NCBI RefSeq assembly: GCF_009727955.1
Contig: NZ_WOBR01000005.1
Location: forward strand, 1 to 64,000
DNA length: 64,000 nt
Direction: 5' to 3'
Source of the DNA: Aliivibrio fischeri
GTDB lineage: Bacteria > Pseudomonadota > Gammaproteobacteria > Enterobacterales > Vibrionaceae
This document shows, piece by piece, positions 63,611 through 64,000 of this stretch. The notes below the pieces were generated by a model that was given only the letters and a program-made list of their open reading frames with translations, did no database searches and was not told where the DNA came from. Each line of letters starts with the position of its first letter. Positions within the stretch are counted from its first letter, which is position 1. Both the position numbers and the translations under genes were made by a program.

Positions 63611-64000
63611 ATGTTAGATTTACAAGGATATGAATCCTCCATTTTAGATGGAGCATTGGTTACGCTGCAGGTTGCGCTCCTATCTCTTCTTTTAGCCGTA
63701 TTTCTTGGCTTACTTGGTGCTTTGGCGAAAATGGCTCCATATCGTTGGGCTCGATCCATTGCCACACTTTATACCACTATTGTTCGAGGGATCCCTGATT
63801 TAGTATTAATGATGCTACTGTTTTTTGGCGGACAAATGCTATTAAACAATGGGTTGTATGCGAGTAATGAATGGATAAATGAGTGGATGACAAACTCAAA
63901 CCCAGATCATGAATGGGTTTCTTATCTTCCTGATTATATAGAAATTAGTCCTTTTATCGCAGGTGTCCTAACCATTGGTTTTATTTTTGGCGCGTATATG
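63611..64000 (+). CDS. Polar amino acid ABC transporter permease, N-terminal part (cut by window end)
   Basis: This is the start of a HisQ/ArtQ-type permease. The reading frame from ATG 63611 is open for 130 codons to the last base of the window. The N-terminus MLDLQGYESSILDGALVTLQV, a first helix with LLLAVFLGLLGALAKM, and YTTIVRGIPDLVLMMLLFFGG (the conserved RGxP) are typical. The segment after that contains an unusually long periplasmic-type loop for the family (about 80-118), as seen in HisQ/AotQ. The EAA loop is beyond the window. It is the third gene of the operon. Confidence 0.9.
   Translation, partial: MLDLQGYESSILDGALVTLQVALLSLLLAVFLGLLGALAKMAPYRWARSIATLYTTIVRGIPDLVLMMLLFFGGQMLLNNGLYASNEWINEWMTNSNPDHEWVSYLPDYIEISPFIAGVLTIGFIFGAYM

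Overview
This window looks like ordinary chromosomal backbone from an A+T-rich gamma-proteobacterium of the Vibrionaceae, most likely Aliivibrio (A. fischeri group). The assignment is an inference. It rests on a GEMM-I (c-di-GMP) riboswitch in front of a tfoY-type gene, a Tor (TMAO-sensing) regulatory system, a ChiA-type chitinase, and gene blocks shared with E. coli (queC..decR..tesB-ybaY-atl; yccS-helD-mgsA-yccT; lpxH-ppiB-cysS; pflB-pflA; oppABCDF). I see no transposase, integrase, phage gene, CRISPR array or obvious genomic island.

Layout. 1-323: the 5' end of a tRNA (probably Tyr) leaving the window on the minus strand, and its promoter. 0.3-4.5 kb: a two-gene RND efflux operon. 4.5-9.1 kb: queC, a PLP fold-type-II cysteine enzyme divergent from the Lrp-family cysteine regulator decR, then tesB, ybaY and atl. 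9.1-13.9 kb: a polytopic membrane protein, tfoY behind its c-di-GMP riboswitch, purR, torD and torR. 14-17.5 kb: a coiled-coil lipoprotein, rluF and a six-gene tRNA cluster (Cys-Gly-Leu-Gly-Leu-Gly) that carries a tandem duplication. 17.5-23 kb: an ACT-domain protein, yccS, helD and mgsA. 23-29 kb: torT, torS and a chemoreceptor. 29-31 kb: three small envelope genes (an orphan prepilin-like protein, a YccT/DUF2057 protein and a small outer-membrane barrel).

31-34.6 kb: pstSCAB without an adjacent phoU, with a candidate Pho box. 34.7-37.6 kb: moeA-moeB and divergent folE. 37.6-40.9 kb: cardiolipin synthase and an NSS sodium symporter preceded by a very good TyrR-type box. 40.9-46.1 kb: a YchJ-like protein, an EAL-HDOD protein, lpxH, ppiB, cysS and tdk. 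46.2-48.7 kb: a multidomain GH18 chitinase. 49.3-55 kb: oppABCDF. 55-61.4 kb: roxA, pflA, pflB and a DUF3360-type permease in the place where enterobacteria carry focA, with a near-consensus FNR site at class II spacing. 61.7-64 kb: a polar amino-acid ABC transporter (ATPase, binding protein, truncated permease) behind a textbook ARG box.

Themes. Anaerobic metabolism and respiration (Tor regulators, torD, pfl, FNR site) and nutrient capture (chitin, peptides, phosphate, arginine, aromatic amino acids) dominate. Several operators are visible by eye: GEMM-I aptamer, Lrp-type palindrome, TyrR box, ARG box, FNR box, Pho box. No clearly new multi-gene system stands out. The most promising under-described items are the DUF3360 permease tied to pyruvate formate-lyase, the PLP enzyme paired with decR, the TyrR-controlled NSS transporter, and the placement of roxA just behind a terminator.
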